Source of the DNA: Micromonospora yasonensis | GTDB taxonomy: Bacteria > Actinomycetota > Actinomycetes > Mycobacteriales > Micromonosporaceae | Assembly: GCF_026013475.1 (NCBI RefSeq) | Contig: NZ_JAPDPH010000004.1 | Location: 27,430 to 91,429 of the forward strand | Direction of reading: 5' to 3' | DNA: 64,000 nucleotides | Part shown: positions 1 through 9,528 of the stretch, piece by piece | How positions within the stretch are numbered: position 1 is the stretch's first letter | How the letters are laid out: each line of letters starts with the position of its first letter | Position numbers and translations under genes: made by a program | Notes under the pieces: model-generated | Seen by the model: only the letters and a program-made list of their open reading frames with translations | Database searches by the model: none | Told to the model about the DNA's origin: nothing

Positions 1-866
1 TGGCTCGGCTGGTAGCCGAGGGGCGGGCGGTCGCACCGGAATCCGGCGAGCCGCTGCCCATGCCTCAGGCGCTGATGGTGAGCACTGAGGCAGAACCGGA
101 TCCACGGCCCGGTGTCGTTCTCCGGCTGCCACGTCGGCCCGCCGACGTCAGCGAGTACGTCGTAGTAGGCGTAGGTGTTGCGGCCGACCCCCAGCCATTC
201 CTCGATAGAGGAGAACTCGGGGGCGAGGACGCCGTCGCGGGCAAGCACCAGCGTGTGCAGGCACCGCGACATGCGCCCGTTGCCGTCACGCCAAGGATGG
301 ATCTTCACCAGGTTCAGATGTGCCATTGACGCGCGAACCAGGAGAGGGCTCACGGGCTCGCCTTCGGCCAGCCAGTCGACGAGTTCCTGAATCAGAACTG
401 GGACGTCGTCCGCGTCTGGGCCGGTGCAGACGCGACGACCAGTGTGCGCCTCGTCGACGTAGATGTCACCGGGCCGGTATCTCCCCGGCCACTTGGACAG
501 ATCGTGGCGCATCATCATGAAGTGCAGAGCGTTGAGGAGCATGTGATGCCAGGAAAACTCCCGTGAGTGGCCGAGTTGCTGCACGTAGGTGACGGCGTCG
601 CGGTATCCGGTGATCACCTCCCACGTGCCCGGGTTGGTTTCCATCGGCTCTTCCCCGGCGACGGCGGCGACGGCATCGTCCAGCCCGACCTGGTAACCCT
701 CGATCGAGTTGGATCCCTGAATCGCGTGGGCGATCAAGGTTCTCCGAAGTTGCCCAGTCCAGCGCCGTGGCTCGGCGACCTGGTAGCGAAGAGCATCCCG
801 CATCATCTCCAGCTCGCTGAGCACGCGCTTGTCGTCAGCGGTGAGGGCGGGTGTCGAGTAGAGCAT
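1..866 (-). CDS. Fic-domain protein (partial, C-terminus beyond left edge)
   Basis: Read on the minus strand from an ATG at 866; at least 288 residues are visible and the frame is still open at the window edge. The Fic signature HPWRDGNGR is at about residues 190-198; its His is the catalytic base of Fic AMP- or other NMP-transferases. An N-terminal SNSIEG at about 52-57 fits the (S/T)xxxE(G/N) inhibitory motif of class II Fic proteins, whose Glu blocks productive ATP binding. I infer a self-inhibited Fic enzyme that modifies a protein hydroxyl; the target is unknown. It diverges from mqnC. An AT-rich inverted repeat lies just upstream of the start. The Fic call is firm; toxin versus housekeeping role is open. 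Confidence 0.85.
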   Translation of the reverse strand, partial: MLYSTPALTADDKRVLSELEMMRDALRYQVAEPRRWTGQLRRTLIAHAIQGSNSIEGYQVGLDDAVAAVAGEEPMETNPGTWEVITGYRDAVTYVQQLGHSREFSWHHMLLNALHFMMMRHDLSKWPGRYRPGDIYVDEAHTGRRVCTGPDADDVPVLIQELVDWLAEGEPVSPLLVRASMAHLNLVKIHPWRDGNGRMSRCLHTLVLARDGVLAPEFSSIEEWLGVGRNTYAYYDVLADVGGPTWQPENDTGPWIRFCLSAHHQRLRHGQRLAGFRCDRPPLGYQPS

Positions 867-877
867 GCAGTCATCAT

Positions 878-910
878 TGAATGATTCCTAGCTTATGCCG
901 AAATCATTCA
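878..910. promoter_or_regulatory. AT-rich inverted repeat upstream of the fic gene
   Basis: TGAATGATT at 878-886 is repeated in inverted form as AATCATTCA at 902-910, a perfect 9-bp repeat with 15 bp between arms. It starts 12 bp upstream of the fic start codon in a locally AT-rich stretch of an otherwise GC-rich window. The position fits an operator for autoregulation or a promoter-overlapping binding site. This is an inference from symmetry and position only. Confidence 0.4.
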
Positions 911-1003
911 GGCAATTCCTCGTCGTGTTGCCGCCTCCGGTAATGGGTCACAAGGGCGGACGTGGTCGACGAAGCTCCCGACGGGCGACGTAGGCTCGGG
1001 GGC

Positions 1004-2194
1004 GTGACGGTGAGCCGGGAGATCGACGACATCCTGCAGCGCGGCGCGGACGGCGGGCGGATCACGCCCGAGGAGGCCCTGCTGCTCTACACCGAAGCGC
1101 CCTTCCACGCGCTGGGCGAGGCGGCCGACGCGGTACGCCGGCGGCGCTACCCGGACAACATCGTCACCTACCTGATCGATCGCAACATCAACTACACGAA
1201 CGTCTGCGTGACGGCGTGCAAGTTCTGCGCCTTCTACCGCGCGCCCAAGCACAAGGAGGGGTGGACCCACCCCACCGAGGAGATCCTGCGCCGCTGCGGC
1301 GAGGCGGTCGAGCTGGGCGCCACCCAGGTCATGCTCCAGGGTGGCCACCACCCGGACTACGGCGTGGAGTACTACGAGGAACTCTTCTCCGCGGTCAAGA
1401 ACGCGTACCCGCAGCTGGCCATCCACTCGATCGGCCCGAGCGAGATCCTGCACATGGCCAAGGTCTCCGGCGTGAGCCTGGACGAGGCCATCGCCCGGAT
1501 CAAGGCCGCCGGGCTGGACTCGATCGCCGGCGCCGGCGCCGAGATGCTGCCGGACCGGCCGCGCCGGGCGATCGCCCCGCTGAAGGAGTCCGGGGCGCGC
1601 TGGCTGGAGGTCATGGAGCTGGCACACCGGCAGGGCCTCGAGTCGACCGCGACGATGATGATGGGCACCGGCGAGACCAACGCCGAGCGGATCGAGCACC
1701 TGCGGATGATCCGCGACGTGCAGGACCGGACCGGCGGCTTCCGGGCCTTCATCCCGTGGACGTACCAGCCGGAGAACAACCACCTCAAGGGCCGTACCCA
1801 GGCCACCACGATGGAGTACCTGCGGCTGATCGCCGTGGCCCGGCTCTTCTTCGAGACGGTGCCGCACCTGCAGGCCTCGTGGCTGACCACCGGCAAGGAC
1901 GTCGGCCAGCTCGCCCTGCACATGGGCGTGGACGACCTGGGCTCGATCATGCTGGAGGAGAACGTGATCTCCTCGGCCGGCGCCCGGCACCGTTCGAACC
2001 TGCACGAGCTGATCGGCATGATCCGTACCGCCGACCGGATCCCCGCGCAGCGGGACACCCTCTACAACCGGCTCGCGGTGCACCGGACGCCGGCCGACGA
2101 CCCGAGCGACGACCGGGTGGTCTCGCACTTCTCCTCGATCGCCCTGCCGGGCGGCGGGGCCGGGAAGTCGCTGCCCCTCGTCGAGGTCAACTGA
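1004..2194 (+). CDS. mqnC: Cyclic dehypoxanthinyl futalosine synthase MqnC (radical SAM)
   Basis: Radical SAM enzyme of the futalosine menaquinone pathway; it cyclises dehypoxanthine futalosine. The CxxxCxxC cluster motif reads CVTACKFC, with Cys at about 68, 72 and 75, inside NYTNVCVTACKFCAFYR, which is typical of MqnC. The product of 396 aa is the usual length. I chose the GTG at 1004, because the open frame upstream to 962 has no clear ribosome site. menG and menJ follow within 4 kb and complex I after that, so the gene sits beside the consumer of its end product. MqnE, the other radical SAM enzyme of the pathway, has different flanking residues and is less likely. Confidence 0.92.
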   Translation: MTVSREIDDILQRGADGGRITPEEALLLYTEAPFHALGEAADAVRRRRYPDNIVTYLIDRNINYTNVCVTACKFCAFYRAPKHKEGWTHPTEEILRRCGEAVELGATQVMLQGGHHPDYGVEYYEELFSAVKNAYPQLAIHSIGPSEILHMAKVSGVSLDEAIARIKAAGLDSIAGAGAEMLPDRPRRAIAPLKESGARWLEVMELAHRQGLESTATMMMGTGETNAERIEHLRMIRDVQDRTGGFRAFIPWTYQPENNHLKGRTQATTMEYLRLIAVARLFFETVPHLQASWLTTGKDVGQLALHMGVDDLGSIMLEENVISSAGARHRSNLHELIGMIRTADRIPAQRDTLYNRLAVHRTPADDPSDDRVVSHFSSIALPGGGAGKSLPLVEVN

Positions 2195-2492
2195 GCGGGT
2201 CCCGTCCACCGGCCGCGCCCGTCCGGGCACGGTCGGTGACCGCCGCTGAGCTGCGGAGCGATCGGCCGAACGGCCAATGGTTGTCTGTCGATGGGCCTTT
2301 TCCGCCGCCTGTTCTCCGGATCTCCGTCTGGGACCATCGCTGTCAAGAGCCATCAATTCGGGCAATCCTTAAGTGACGCTTAGCCGGGCAGGTGGCGAGG
2401 CCCCGGCGCGTGGGGTGGCGAGGGTGATCGATGGCAGCTAACGTGCCCGCTTGTCCCCGTTCCTTCATCGATCCCGCGGGGGGATTTTCTTC
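2195..2492. other. Intergenic region before the surface-protein gene
   Basis: This stretch of 298 bases separates mqnC from the LPxTG protein. It has no convincing open frame and only short GC-rich symmetries. I see no long hairpin like those after other genes in the window. It probably holds the promoter of the downstream gene, which has a good ribosome site (GCGGGGGGA near 2475-2483). Confidence 0.4.
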
Positions 2493-3704
2493 ATGATCTT
2501 CCGTAATCGGCCGCTGGTGCGGCTCGGCGCCGCCACGCTGCTCGCCTCCGGGGCGATCACCGCCTTCGGTGCGCCCGCCCACGCCGCCGGCACCGAGACC
2601 GACCTCGAGCTCAAGGTCGCGGGCACCCGCGTCGCGGCCAACGCCGAGGGCAAGGTGGCCTTCGTCAAGGTCACCAACCTCGGCCAGAACGCCCCGAGCG
2701 AGCTGGCCGTCCGGGTCGACGTGTCCAAGGTGGACTTCGACAAGGTCGTCGCCGTGCCGTTCAGCGGGGAAGACGTCTGTGAGCCCGACGACGACGAGAA
2801 GCCGTCGGTGTTCAACTGCAACGTCCTCACGGCGGACCTGCCCGGCCCGGGCGAGACGATCGATGTGCCGCTGTTCGTGTTCAAGTTGGCTGCCGAGGGC
2901 AGCTACCAGGCGCCGCTGTCGTTCAAGCTGATCTCGAAGGACGACACCAACGCGGAGAACGACACCGCGTCCGCGATGCTCGACCTCTCCGACGAGAGCG
3001 GCCCGGACCTCGCGGTCATCGCCGACGACGTCAAGCAGGCCGCCAAGGTCGTCGACGGCAACCCGGTCTACTCGGGCGACCTGCACCCGGGCGGCCAGTC
3101 CGCGCTGACGTACGTCATCGCCAACCAGGGTGACCAGGCGACCGCCGGCCTGAAGATCACCGTGAAGCTGCCCAAGGGCGTGACCCCGGCCGAGACCGAG
3201 CAGGACTGCGAGTACTCCGCCGACAAGTCCACCTTCACCTGCACCTACGCGGACTTCGGCCTGATCCCGCTGGACCAGGACAAGGGCGACGACGACAACC
3301 TCTACTCGGCGTACGGCTTCTTCCACCTGTTCAACGTGGGGTCTGACGTGAAGCCGGGTGCGCTGACCGGCGGCCTGGTGTCGGTCGAGCCGGTCGGTGC
3401 CGTGCCGAGCGGCACCCGCGCGAAGCCCGTCACTCAGCTGCCGAAGAACGTCGAGGGCATGCAGGCCAAGGATGTCGATGCCAGCGACAACAGCGATGGC
3501 TACGCTGTGATCGTCGCCGCCAAGGGTGGCGCCGGCGGTGGCGTGGGCGGCGGCGAGGGTGGCCTGCCGGTGACCGGTGCCAAGGCCGGCCTGATCGGCG
3601 GCATCGGCGCGGCCGTGCTGCTCGCGGGTGGCGCGATGTTCCTGGTCGCCCGTCGGCGCCGGGTGGTCCTGGTGACCCCGGGCGACGAGAAGCCGACCGC
3701 CTGA
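2493..3704 (+). CDS. Secreted LPxTG-anchored surface protein
   Basis: Predicted cell-wall-anchored protein of 403 aa. It begins with a Sec signal peptide ([11 protein letters not shown], a hydrophobic stretch, then APAHA as likely cleavage site near residue 30). Two Ig-like or CARDB/DUF11-like regions follow, at roughly 35-170 and 180-330, each with acidic, threonine-rich beta-type sequence and a pair of cysteines. A Gly-rich linker leads to LPVTG at about 358-362, a transmembrane helix and an RRRR stop-transfer tail, the layout of a sortase substrate. ATG at 2493 is preceded by a GCGGGGGGA ribosome site. No sortase gene is in this window. The ligand or role is unknown. Confidence 0.8.
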   Translation: MIFRNRPLVRLGAATLLASGAITAFGAPAHAAGTETDLELKVAGTRVAANAEGKVAFVKVTNLGQNAPSELAVRVDVSKVDFDKVVAVPFSGEDVCEPDDDEKPSVFNCNVLTADLPGPGETIDVPLFVFKLAAEGSYQAPLSFKLISKDDTNAENDTASAMLDLSDESGPDLAVIADDVKQAAKVVDGNPVYSGDLHPGGQSALTYVIANQGDQATAGLKITVKLPKGVTPAETEQDCEYSADKSTFTCTYADFGLIPLDQDKGDDDNLYSAYGFFHLFNVGSDVKPGALTGGLVSVEPVGAVPSGTRAKPVTQLPKNVEGMQAKDVDASDNSDGYAVIVAAKGGAGGGVGGGEGGLPVTGAKAGLIGGIGAAVLLAGGAMFLVARRRRVVLVTPGDEKPTA

Positions 3705-3750
3705 CGGTCGTCCTCCATCGGCCCGCGAGGGCCGTCCACATAACGCACGG

Positions 3751-3788
3751 CAGTGGGGGCGGGATGGTTCACCATCCCGCCCCCACTG
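3751..3788 (+). terminator. Rho-independent-type hairpin after the LPxTG gene
   Basis: The arms 3751-3767 and 3772-3788 are perfectly complementary over 17 bp (left arm CAGTGGGGGCGGGATGG) with a four-base loop TTCA. It lies 47 bases after the stop codon of the surface-protein gene and before menG. There is no U-tract, as is common in high-GC actinomycetes. Confidence 0.85.
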
Positions 3789-3868
3789 TCGTCGCACCAT
3801 CCGGCCCTGGTCGGGCCGGGGTGGCACCCGTCGGGGGACGCCGGTGGCCCGGCTGGCAGAGTGGAGGG

Positions 3869-4579
3869 GTGAGCCGTACCCCGCAGGGCCAGCGCGCTGG
3901 CCTGGACAAGCAGCCGCACGAGGTCGCCGCGATGTTCGACGGCGTGGCGGCTCGCTATGACGTGACGAACACGGTGATGACCGCCGGCCGGGACCGGGCC
4001 TGGCGCCGGGCCACCCGGGAGGCGCTCGGCCTGCGCCCGGGGGAGCGGGTGCTGGACGTGGGCGCCGGGACTGGGGTCTCCACCGAGGAACTGAGCCGCT
4101 CCGGCGCGTACGCGGTCGGCGCCGACCTCTCCCTCGGCATGCTCCAGGCCGGCCGCCGGACCCGGCCGCACGTGCCGCTGCTGGCCGGCGACGCGCTGCG
4201 GCTGCCCTTCCCGGACGGCACCTTCGACGCGGTGACCATCTCCTTCGCGTTGCGCAACGTGGTCGACACCGAGGCGGCGCTGCGCGAGTTCGCCCGGGTG
4301 ACCCGGCCGGGCGGCCGGCTGGTGATCTGTGAGCTGAGTCATCCGGCCAACCCGCTGTTCCGCACCGCGTACCTGTCGTACCTGATGCGATGGTTGCCGG
4401 CCGCGGCCCGGGTGGTGTCCAGCAACCCCGACGCGTACGTCTACCTGATCGAGTCGATTCGGGCCTGGCCGGACCAGGCCGTTCTGGCGGCGCGGATCCA
4501 GGAGGCCGGCTGGGGGCAGGTCGCCTGGCGGAACCTGACCGGCGGGCTGGCGGCGCTGCACCGGGCGGTCCGGGACTGA
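3869..4579 (+). CDS. menG: Demethylmenaquinone methyltransferase
   Basis: SAM-dependent C-methyltransferase for the last ring methylation of menaquinone (MenG/UbiE family). The 236-aa product has motif [10 protein letters not shown] at about 61-69, an acidic residue after the second strand (GADLS), and the family signature FALRNVVD followed by ELSHP. GTG at 3869 has a GGAGGGG run directly before it; the open frame further upstream overlaps the terminator and is unlikely to be coding. Neighbouring mqnC and menJ support the quinone role, since ubiquinone is not made by actinomycetes. Confidence 0.9.
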   Translation: MSRTPQGQRAGLDKQPHEVAAMFDGVAARYDVTNTVMTAGRDRAWRRATREALGLRPGERVLDVGAGTGVSTEELSRSGAYAVGADLSLGMLQAGRRTRPHVPLLAGDALRLPFPDGTFDAVTISFALRNVVDTEAALREFARVTRPGGRLVICELSHPANPLFRTAYLSYLMRWLPAAARVVSSNPDAYVYLIESIRAWPDQAVLAARIQEAGWGQVAWRNLTGGLAALHRAVRD

Positions 4580-4653
4580 CCACCGGAACAGGGCAAACCA
4601 CCCTCTTTCGTGAATATCCGTTTTTGGTCCACTTTGCCCCGTAAGCTCGGCCT

Positions 4654-4872
4654 ATGACGGGACCAGAGCAGGCGGCTACGGACGACGACGCCGCGGAACT
4701 CATCGCGCAGCTGAAGGAGTTGGCCGGCGCAGATCCCGCCGACGTACGTCAGGTCGTGGCCGAGGTGCTGGCCGCGCTCGACCGGGCGGCCGGGGGCGCG
4801 CTTCGCGAGCACCTGCCCGAAACCATCCGGGCCGATGCCGGCCTGGGACCTGCGAAGGCCGCCCGCCCGTGA
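4654..4872 (+). CDS. Small hypothetical protein (72 aa)
   Basis: Short open frame with an ATG at 4654, between menG and menJ and on the same strand. The product is acidic and largely helical (repeated Ala/Glu/Leu pattern, residues 8-55), with no Cys, no membrane segment and no recognised motif. No strong ribosome site is visible, so it may be a leaderless transcript. Codon use is GC-rich at third positions like its neighbours, which favours a real gene. Function unknown. Confidence 0.5.
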   Translation: MTGPEQAATDDDAAELIAQLKELAGADPADVRQVVAEVLAALDRAAGGALREHLPETIRADAGLGPAKAARP

Positions 4873-4934
4873 CGCCGAAATGGACTCCGACCGGCGCGTT
4901 TCCGGGAAGTTAGGTACCCCTCACCAGCTACACG

Positions 4935-4950
4935 TATGACCCCGGTCATA
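4935..4950. promoter_or_regulatory. Palindrome upstream of menJ
   Basis: TATGACC (4935-4941) and GGTCATA (4944-4950) form a perfect inverted repeat separated by two bases, 57-72 bp before the menJ start. TAGACT at 4949-4954 overlaps its right end and could be a -10 element. This is the look of a dimeric repressor operator, but the regulator is unknown. Confidence 0.4.
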
Positions 4951-5006
4951 GACTCCAACCCGATCGGCTTGTGAAGCATTTCACGAGCATGCGGGAGGAG
5001 GCGCAG

Positions 5007-6281
5007 ATGACCGCGGTGGAGAACGACGCCGACGTGATCGTCGTGGGCGCCGGTCCCGGAGGATCGGCAACCGCGTACCACCTGGCCCGGCACGGCGTAC
5101 GCGTGCTGCTGCTGGAAAAGACCGAATTTCCCCGGGAGAAGGTCTGCGGCGACGGGCTGACCCCGCGCGCCGTGCGGCAGCTCATCCGGATGGGCGTGGA
5201 CACCTCGCCCGAGGCCGGCTGGCTGCACAACAAGGGCCTCCGGGTGATCGGCGGCGGGGTACGCCTGGAACTGGACTGGCCCGACCTGGCCAGCTTCCCC
5301 AACTACGGTCTGGTCCGGACCCGGCTCGACTTCGACGACCTGCTCGCCCAGCGGGCCGTCGCCGCTGGGGCGAAGCTGCGGACCGGCGTGAACGTGATGG
5401 GCCCGGTGCTGGACGCCGACGACCGGGTGATCGGCGTGCAGGCCGAGGTGGGCCCGGACAAGGAGCCGGCCACCTTCCACGCCCCGCTGGTGGTCGCCGC
5501 GGACGGCGTGTCCGGCCGCTTCCCGCTCGCCCTCGGGCTGACCAAGCGGGAGGACCGGCCGATCGGCGTCGCGGTACGCCGCTACTACCGGTCACCGGCC
5601 AAGCACGACGACGACTACCTGGAGTCGTGGCTGGAGCTGCGGGCCAAGGGCAGCGACGCGCTGCTCCCCGGGTACGGCTGGATCTTCGGCCTGGGTGACG
5701 GCCGGGTCAACGTCGGCCTGGGTGTGCTCAACTCCTCAGCCGCCTTCGGCAAGACCAACTACCGGCGGCTGCTCACCGACTGGCTGGCCAACACCCCCGA
5801 GGACTGGGGGATGACCGACGAGGCCAACGCGGAGGGGCCGACCCTCGGCGCCGCGCTGCCGATGGGCTTCAACCGGGTCCCGCACTACACCCGCGGCGTG
5901 CTGCTGGTCGGCGACTCCGGCGGCATGGTCAACCCGTTCAACGGCGAGGGCATCGCGTACGCGATGGAGTCCGGTGAGCTGGCCGCCGAGGTGGCGGTGC
6001 AGGCGCTCGCCCGACCGGCCGGCGTCGAGCGGGAGCGGGCGCTGATGGCGTATCCGCAGGAGCTCAAGGCCCGCTTCGGCGGCTACTACCGGCTCGGCGG
6101 GATCTTCGTGAAGCTGATCGGCCGGCCGGAGGTCATGCGGCTGGCCACCAAGCACGGCATGCCGCACCCGATGCTGATGCGCTTCGTGCTCAAGCTGCTG
6201 GCCAACCTGACCGACCCCCGGGGCGGGGACGCGATGGACCGGATCATCAACGCGATGACGAGGGTGGCGCCAGCCGTGTAG
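5007..6281 (+). CDS. menJ: Geranylgeranyl reductase family flavoprotein (MenJ-like menaquinone reductase)
   Basis: FAD-dependent reductase of 424 aa in the geranylgeranyl reductase family. In Mycobacterium the member MenJ saturates one isoprene unit of the menaquinone tail; I infer the same role here from the menaquinone and complex I neighbours. The dinucleotide-binding motif is VVGAGPGGS near residues 12-20, and the second FAD motif is VGDSGGMVNPFNGEGI. ATG at 5007 is preceded by GGGAGGAGG at an ideal distance; the frame opens earlier but without such a site. The substrate could also be another prenyl chain. Confidence 0.82.
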   Translation: MTAVENDADVIVVGAGPGGSATAYHLARHGVRVLLLEKTEFPREKVCGDGLTPRAVRQLIRMGVDTSPEAGWLHNKGLRVIGGGVRLELDWPDLASFPNYGLVRTRLDFDDLLAQRAVAAGAKLRTGVNVMGPVLDADDRVIGVQAEVGPDKEPATFHAPLVVAADGVSGRFPLALGLTKREDRPIGVAVRRYYRSPAKHDDDYLESWLELRAKGSDALLPGYGWIFGLGDGRVNVGLGVLNSSAAFGKTNYRRLLTDWLANTPEDWGMTDEANAEGPTLGAALPMGFNRVPHYTRGVLLVGDSGGMVNPFNGEGIAYAMESGELAAEVAVQALARPAGVERERALMAYPQELKARFGGYYRLGGIFVKLIGRPEVMRLATKHGMPHPMLMRFVLKLLANLTDPRGGDAMDRIINAMTRVAPAV

Positions 6282-6286
6282 ACCAG

Positions 6287-6318
6287 CGGCTCCGGGGGCG
6301 ACGGCGCCTCCGGAGCCG
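6287..6318 (+). terminator. Hairpin terminator between menJ and nuoA
   Basis: CGGCTCCGG at 6287-6295 pairs with CCGGAGCCG at 6310-6318, and the stem continues inward through GGG/CCT pairing. It starts 6 bases after the menJ stop codon, so the nuo operon probably has its own promoter in 6320-6400. Confidence 0.7.
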
Positions 6319-6414
6319 GCAAAGATCGACCCCGCCGGCCGAGGTCCCGAGGGACGTGAATAGTGTGATTTTCGCTAACGACCGAGGTCAGAGAAGGACG
6401 AGCAGGAGACAACG

Positions 6415-6780
6415 ATGACGCTCTCTCCTTACGCACCGATCATCGGGCTGTTCGCCCTCGCCGCGGGGTTCGCGCTGTTCTCCGTGGCCGCCGCCCGATT
6501 CGCCGGCCCACGGCGGTTCAACAAGGCCAAGCTCGAGGCGTACGAGTGCGGCATCGAGCCGAGCCCGCAGCCGGTCGGCGGCGGCCGGTTCCCGATCAAG
6601 TTCTACCTGACGGCGATGCTCTTCATCGTCTTCGACATCGAGATCATCTTCCTCTACCCCTGGGCGGTCTCCTTCGACGCCCTGCCGATCTTCGGCTTCG
6701 TGGAGATGGTCCTGTTCATCGTCGCGGTCTTCGTCGCCTACGCCTACGTCTGGCGGCGCGGCGGCCTGGACTGGGACTGA
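6415..6780 (+). CDS. nuoA: NADH-quinone oxidoreductase subunit A
   Basis: Small membrane subunit of complex I, 121 aa with three predicted helices (about 10-30, 66-86 and 90-110). It carries the signature [11 protein letters not shown] (near 38-48) on the loop close to the quinone channel. AGGAG lies before ATG 6415. First gene of a complete nuoA-N operon. Confidence 0.97.
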   Translation: MTLSPYAPIIGLFALAAGFALFSVAAARFAGPRRFNKAKLEAYECGIEPSPQPVGGGRFPIKFYLTAMLFIVFDIEIIFLYPWAVSFDALPIFGFVEMVLFIVAVFVAYAYVWRRGGLDWD

Positions 6781-6794
6781 GGGAGGTACGGCAG

Positions 6795-7472
6795 ATGGGC
6801 ATCGAGGAGAAGCTTCCCTCCGGCGTCCTGCTCACCACCGTCGAGAAGCTGGTCAACTGGTCGCGGAAGTCGTCCGTCTGGGGCGCCACCTTCGGCCTGG
6901 CCTGCTGCGCCATCGAGATGATGGCGGCCGGTGGCCCGCACTACGACATGGGCCGATGGGGCATGGAGGTCTTCCGGGCCTCGCCCCGGCAGGCGGACCT
7001 GATGATCGTGGCCGGCCGGGTCAGCCAGAAGATGGCTCCGGTCCTGCGCCAGATCTACGACCAGATGGCCGAGCCCCGCTGGGTGCTCTCCATGGGTGTC
7101 TGCGCCAGCAGCGGCGGCATGTTCAACAACTACGCCATCGTGCAGGGCGTCGACCACGTCGTCCCGGTCGACATGTACCTCCCGGGCTGTCCGCCCCGCC
7201 CCGAGATGCTCATCGACGCGATCCTCAAGCTCCGCGAGAAGATCATGTACGAGCCGCTGGGCCCGAACGGCCGCAAGATGCTGGAGGCCCGCAAGGAGCG
7301 CGGTGACGTGCCCGTGGTGCCGTACGGCTCGATGCCGTCGTCGTACCGCAACGACAAGGCCCGGCGCGCCGAGTGGACCAGGGCGGTCCGCGAGGGGCGC
7401 GAGGAGCAGTTGCGGATCGAGAACTGGATGAAGGCGCAGAACCACCTCCACGTACACGGGGGCCCGAAGTGA
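6795..7472 (+). CDS. nuoB: NADH-quinone oxidoreductase subunit B
   Basis: Holds the terminal [4Fe-4S] cluster N2 that passes electrons to quinone. The four ligands are visible: adjacent C37 and C38 (GLACCAIE), C103 (MGVCASSGG) and C132 (LPGCPPRPE). ATG 6795 follows GGGAGG, 14 bp after nuoA; the open frame further upstream overlaps nuoA and is not coding. The 225-aa product has a longer charged C-terminal tail than Escherichia coli NuoB, as is usual in actinomycetes. Confidence 0.97.
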   Translation: MGIEEKLPSGVLLTTVEKLVNWSRKSSVWGATFGLACCAIEMMAAGGPHYDMGRWGMEVFRASPRQADLMIVAGRVSQKMAPVLRQIYDQMAEPRWVLSMGVCASSGGMFNNYAIVQGVDHVVPVDMYLPGCPPRPEMLIDAILKLREKIMYEPLGPNGRKMLEARKERGDVPVVPYGSMPSSYRNDKARRAEWTRAVREGREEQLRIENWMKAQNHLHVHGGPK

Positions 7473-8203
7473 CCGGATCGAATGACAACAGCACCGGGGG
7501 CGTGCCGGTACCGGTGACCCCGGCCGGGGCGACCAGCGGCGCACCGGCCGAGTACCCGCCGGCCAGCCCCGCCGGCCGCGGCATGTTCGGCGTGCAGGGC
7601 AGCGGCGACGTCTCCGGCTACGGCGGCCTGGTCCGCCCGCGCAAGCCGATCGAGGAGAGCCCCCGGCCGTACGGCGGCTACTTCGACGAGGTGCGGGACG
7701 CGCTGGAGGAGGCGTACCCCGAGTTCGGCGACGCGATCGAGAAGGTCGTGGTCGACCGGGGCGAGCTGACCCTGCACGTACGCCCGGAGCGGATCGCCGA
7801 GGTCTGCCAGGTGATGCGCGACGACCTGGCGCTGCGCTTCGAGCTCTGCTCCTCGGTGTCCGGCGTGGACTACCTGGGCGCGGAGGAGCGCCGGCTGCAC
7901 GTGGTCTACCAGCTCACCTCGATGACCTACCGGCGCCGGGTCCGGCTGGAGGCCGCGGTCTCCGCCGACGACCCGCACCTGCCGAGCGTCACCAGCGTCT
8001 ACCCGACGGCCGACTGGCAGGAGCGGGAGACGTACGACATGTTCGGGATCGTCTTCGACGGCCACCCCAACCTGACCCGGATCCTCATGCCGGACGACTG
8101 GGAAGGGCACCCGCAGCGCAAGGATTACCCCCTCGGCGGCGTGCCCGTCGAGTACAAGGGTGCGGAGATCCCGCCGCCGGACCGGAGGAGGTCCTACCAG
8201 TGA
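7469..8203 (+). CDS. nuoC: NADH-quinone oxidoreductase subunit C
   Basis: Peripheral-arm subunit (30-kDa family), 244 aa, not fused to NuoD. The GTG at 7469 overlaps the nuoB stop (GTGA), which implies translational coupling. Residues 1-75 are a Pro/Gly-rich actinomycete extension; the conserved core ends with [16 protein letters not shown] and [11 protein letters not shown]. Confidence 0.96.
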   Translation: MTGSNDNSTGGVPVPVTPAGATSGAPAEYPPASPAGRGMFGVQGSGDVSGYGGLVRPRKPIEESPRPYGGYFDEVRDALEEAYPEFGDAIEKVVVDRGELTLHVRPERIAEVCQVMRDDLALRFELCSSVSGVDYLGAEERRLHVVYQLTSMTYRRRVRLEAAVSADDPHLPSVTSVYPTADWQERETYDMFGIVFDGHPNLTRILMPDDWEGHPQRKDYPLGGVPVEYKGAEIPPPDRRRSYQ

Positions 8204-9528
8204 CGACGTCGAACTACGCGACCGAGCGCGAGACCGCCGAGGGCAAGGTCTTCACCGTCACCGGTGGGGACTGGGACCAGGTCGTCTCGGGTACGGACCC
8301 GATCAACGACGAGCGGATCGTCGTCAACATGGGCCCGCAGCACCCGTCCACGCACGGCGTGCTCCGGCTGATCCTGGAGCTGGAGGGCGAGACGGTCCGC
8401 GAGGTCCGCTCGGTCGTCGGCTACCTGCACACCGGCATCGAGAAGAACCTGGAATACCGCAACTGGGTCCAGGGCTCGACCTTCGTGACCCGGATGGACT
8501 ACCTCTCCCCACTGTTCAACGAGACGGCGTACGCGCTGGCGGTGGAGAAGCTGCTCGGCATCACCGACGACATCACCGAGCGGGCCACCACCATCCGGGT
8601 GCTGATGATGGAGCTCAACCGGATCTCCTCGCACCTGGTCTGGCTGGCCACCACCGGCATGGAGCTGGGCGCGATCTCGATCATGCTGTACGGCTTCCGT
8701 GAGCGGGAGTACATCCTCGACATCTTCGAGACCATCACCGGCCTGCGCATGAACCACGCGTACGTGCGCCCGGGCGGGGTGGCTCAGGACGTGCCGGACG
8801 ACGCGATCGTCAAGATCCGCAAGTTCCTGAAGATGATGCCGAAGAAGCTCAAGGAGTACGAGGATCTCCTCTCCGGCCAGCCGATCTGGACCGAGCGCAC
8901 CAAGAACGTGGCGGTGCTCGACGTGACCGCCTGCGTCGCGCTCGGCGTCACCGGCCCGGTGCTTCGCTCCGCCGGTCTCGCCTGGGACCTGCGCAAGACC
9001 ATGCCGTACTGCGGTTACGAGACGTACGAGTTCGACGTCCCGACCCACACCGACGGCGACGTCTGGGGCCGCTACCTGGTCCGGCTCGCCGAGATCCGGG
9101 AGTCGCTGAAGCTGGTGGAGCAGGCGGTGGACCGGCTGGCCAAGCCGGGCCCGGTGATGGTGTCCGACAAGAAGATCGCCTGGCCGGCGCAGCTGGCCAT
9201 CGGCGTCGACGGCATGGGCAACTCGCTGGAGCACGTCGCGAAGATCATGGGTCAGTCGATGGAGTCGCTGATCCACCACTTCAAGCTCGTCACCGAGGGC
9301 TTCCGGGTCCCGCCCGGCCAGGTGTACGTCGGCATCGAGTCGCCCCGCGGCGAGCTGGGCGTGCACGCCGTCTCGGACGGCGGCACCCGGCCGTACCGGG
9401 TGCACTACCGGGAACCGAGCTTCGTCAACCTCCAGGCGCTCCCGGCGATGGCCGAGGGCGGCCTGATCGCCGACGTGATCGCCGGTGGCGCCTCGCTGGA
9501 CCCCGTGATGGGTGGATGTGACCGATGA
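8200..9528 (+). CDS. nuoD: NADH-quinone oxidoreductase subunit D
   Basis: The 49-kDa subunit that forms the quinone pocket with NuoB, 442 aa. Family signatures are [14 protein letters not shown] (about 45-58), [10 protein letters not shown] (about 74-83) and the C-terminal [17 protein letters not shown] at 8200 overlaps the nuoC stop by four bases. Soluble peripheral arm on the cytoplasmic side. Confidence 0.97.
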   Translation: MTTSNYATERETAEGKVFTVTGGDWDQVVSGTDPINDERIVVNMGPQHPSTHGVLRLILELEGETVREVRSVVGYLHTGIEKNLEYRNWVQGSTFVTRMDYLSPLFNETAYALAVEKLLGITDDITERATTIRVLMMELNRISSHLVWLATTGMELGAISIMLYGFREREYILDIFETITGLRMNHAYVRPGGVAQDVPDDAIVKIRKFLKMMPKKLKEYEDLLSGQPIWTERTKNVAVLDVTACVALGVTGPVLRSAGLAWDLRKTMPYCGYETYEFDVPTHTDGDVWGRYLVRLAEIRESLKLVEQAVDRLAKPGPVMVSDKKIAWPAQLAIGVDGMGNSLEHVAKIMGQSMESLIHHFKLVTEGFRVPPGQVYVGIESPRGELGVHAVSDGGTRPYRVHYREPSFVNLQALPAMAEGGLIADVIAGGASLDPVMGGCDR

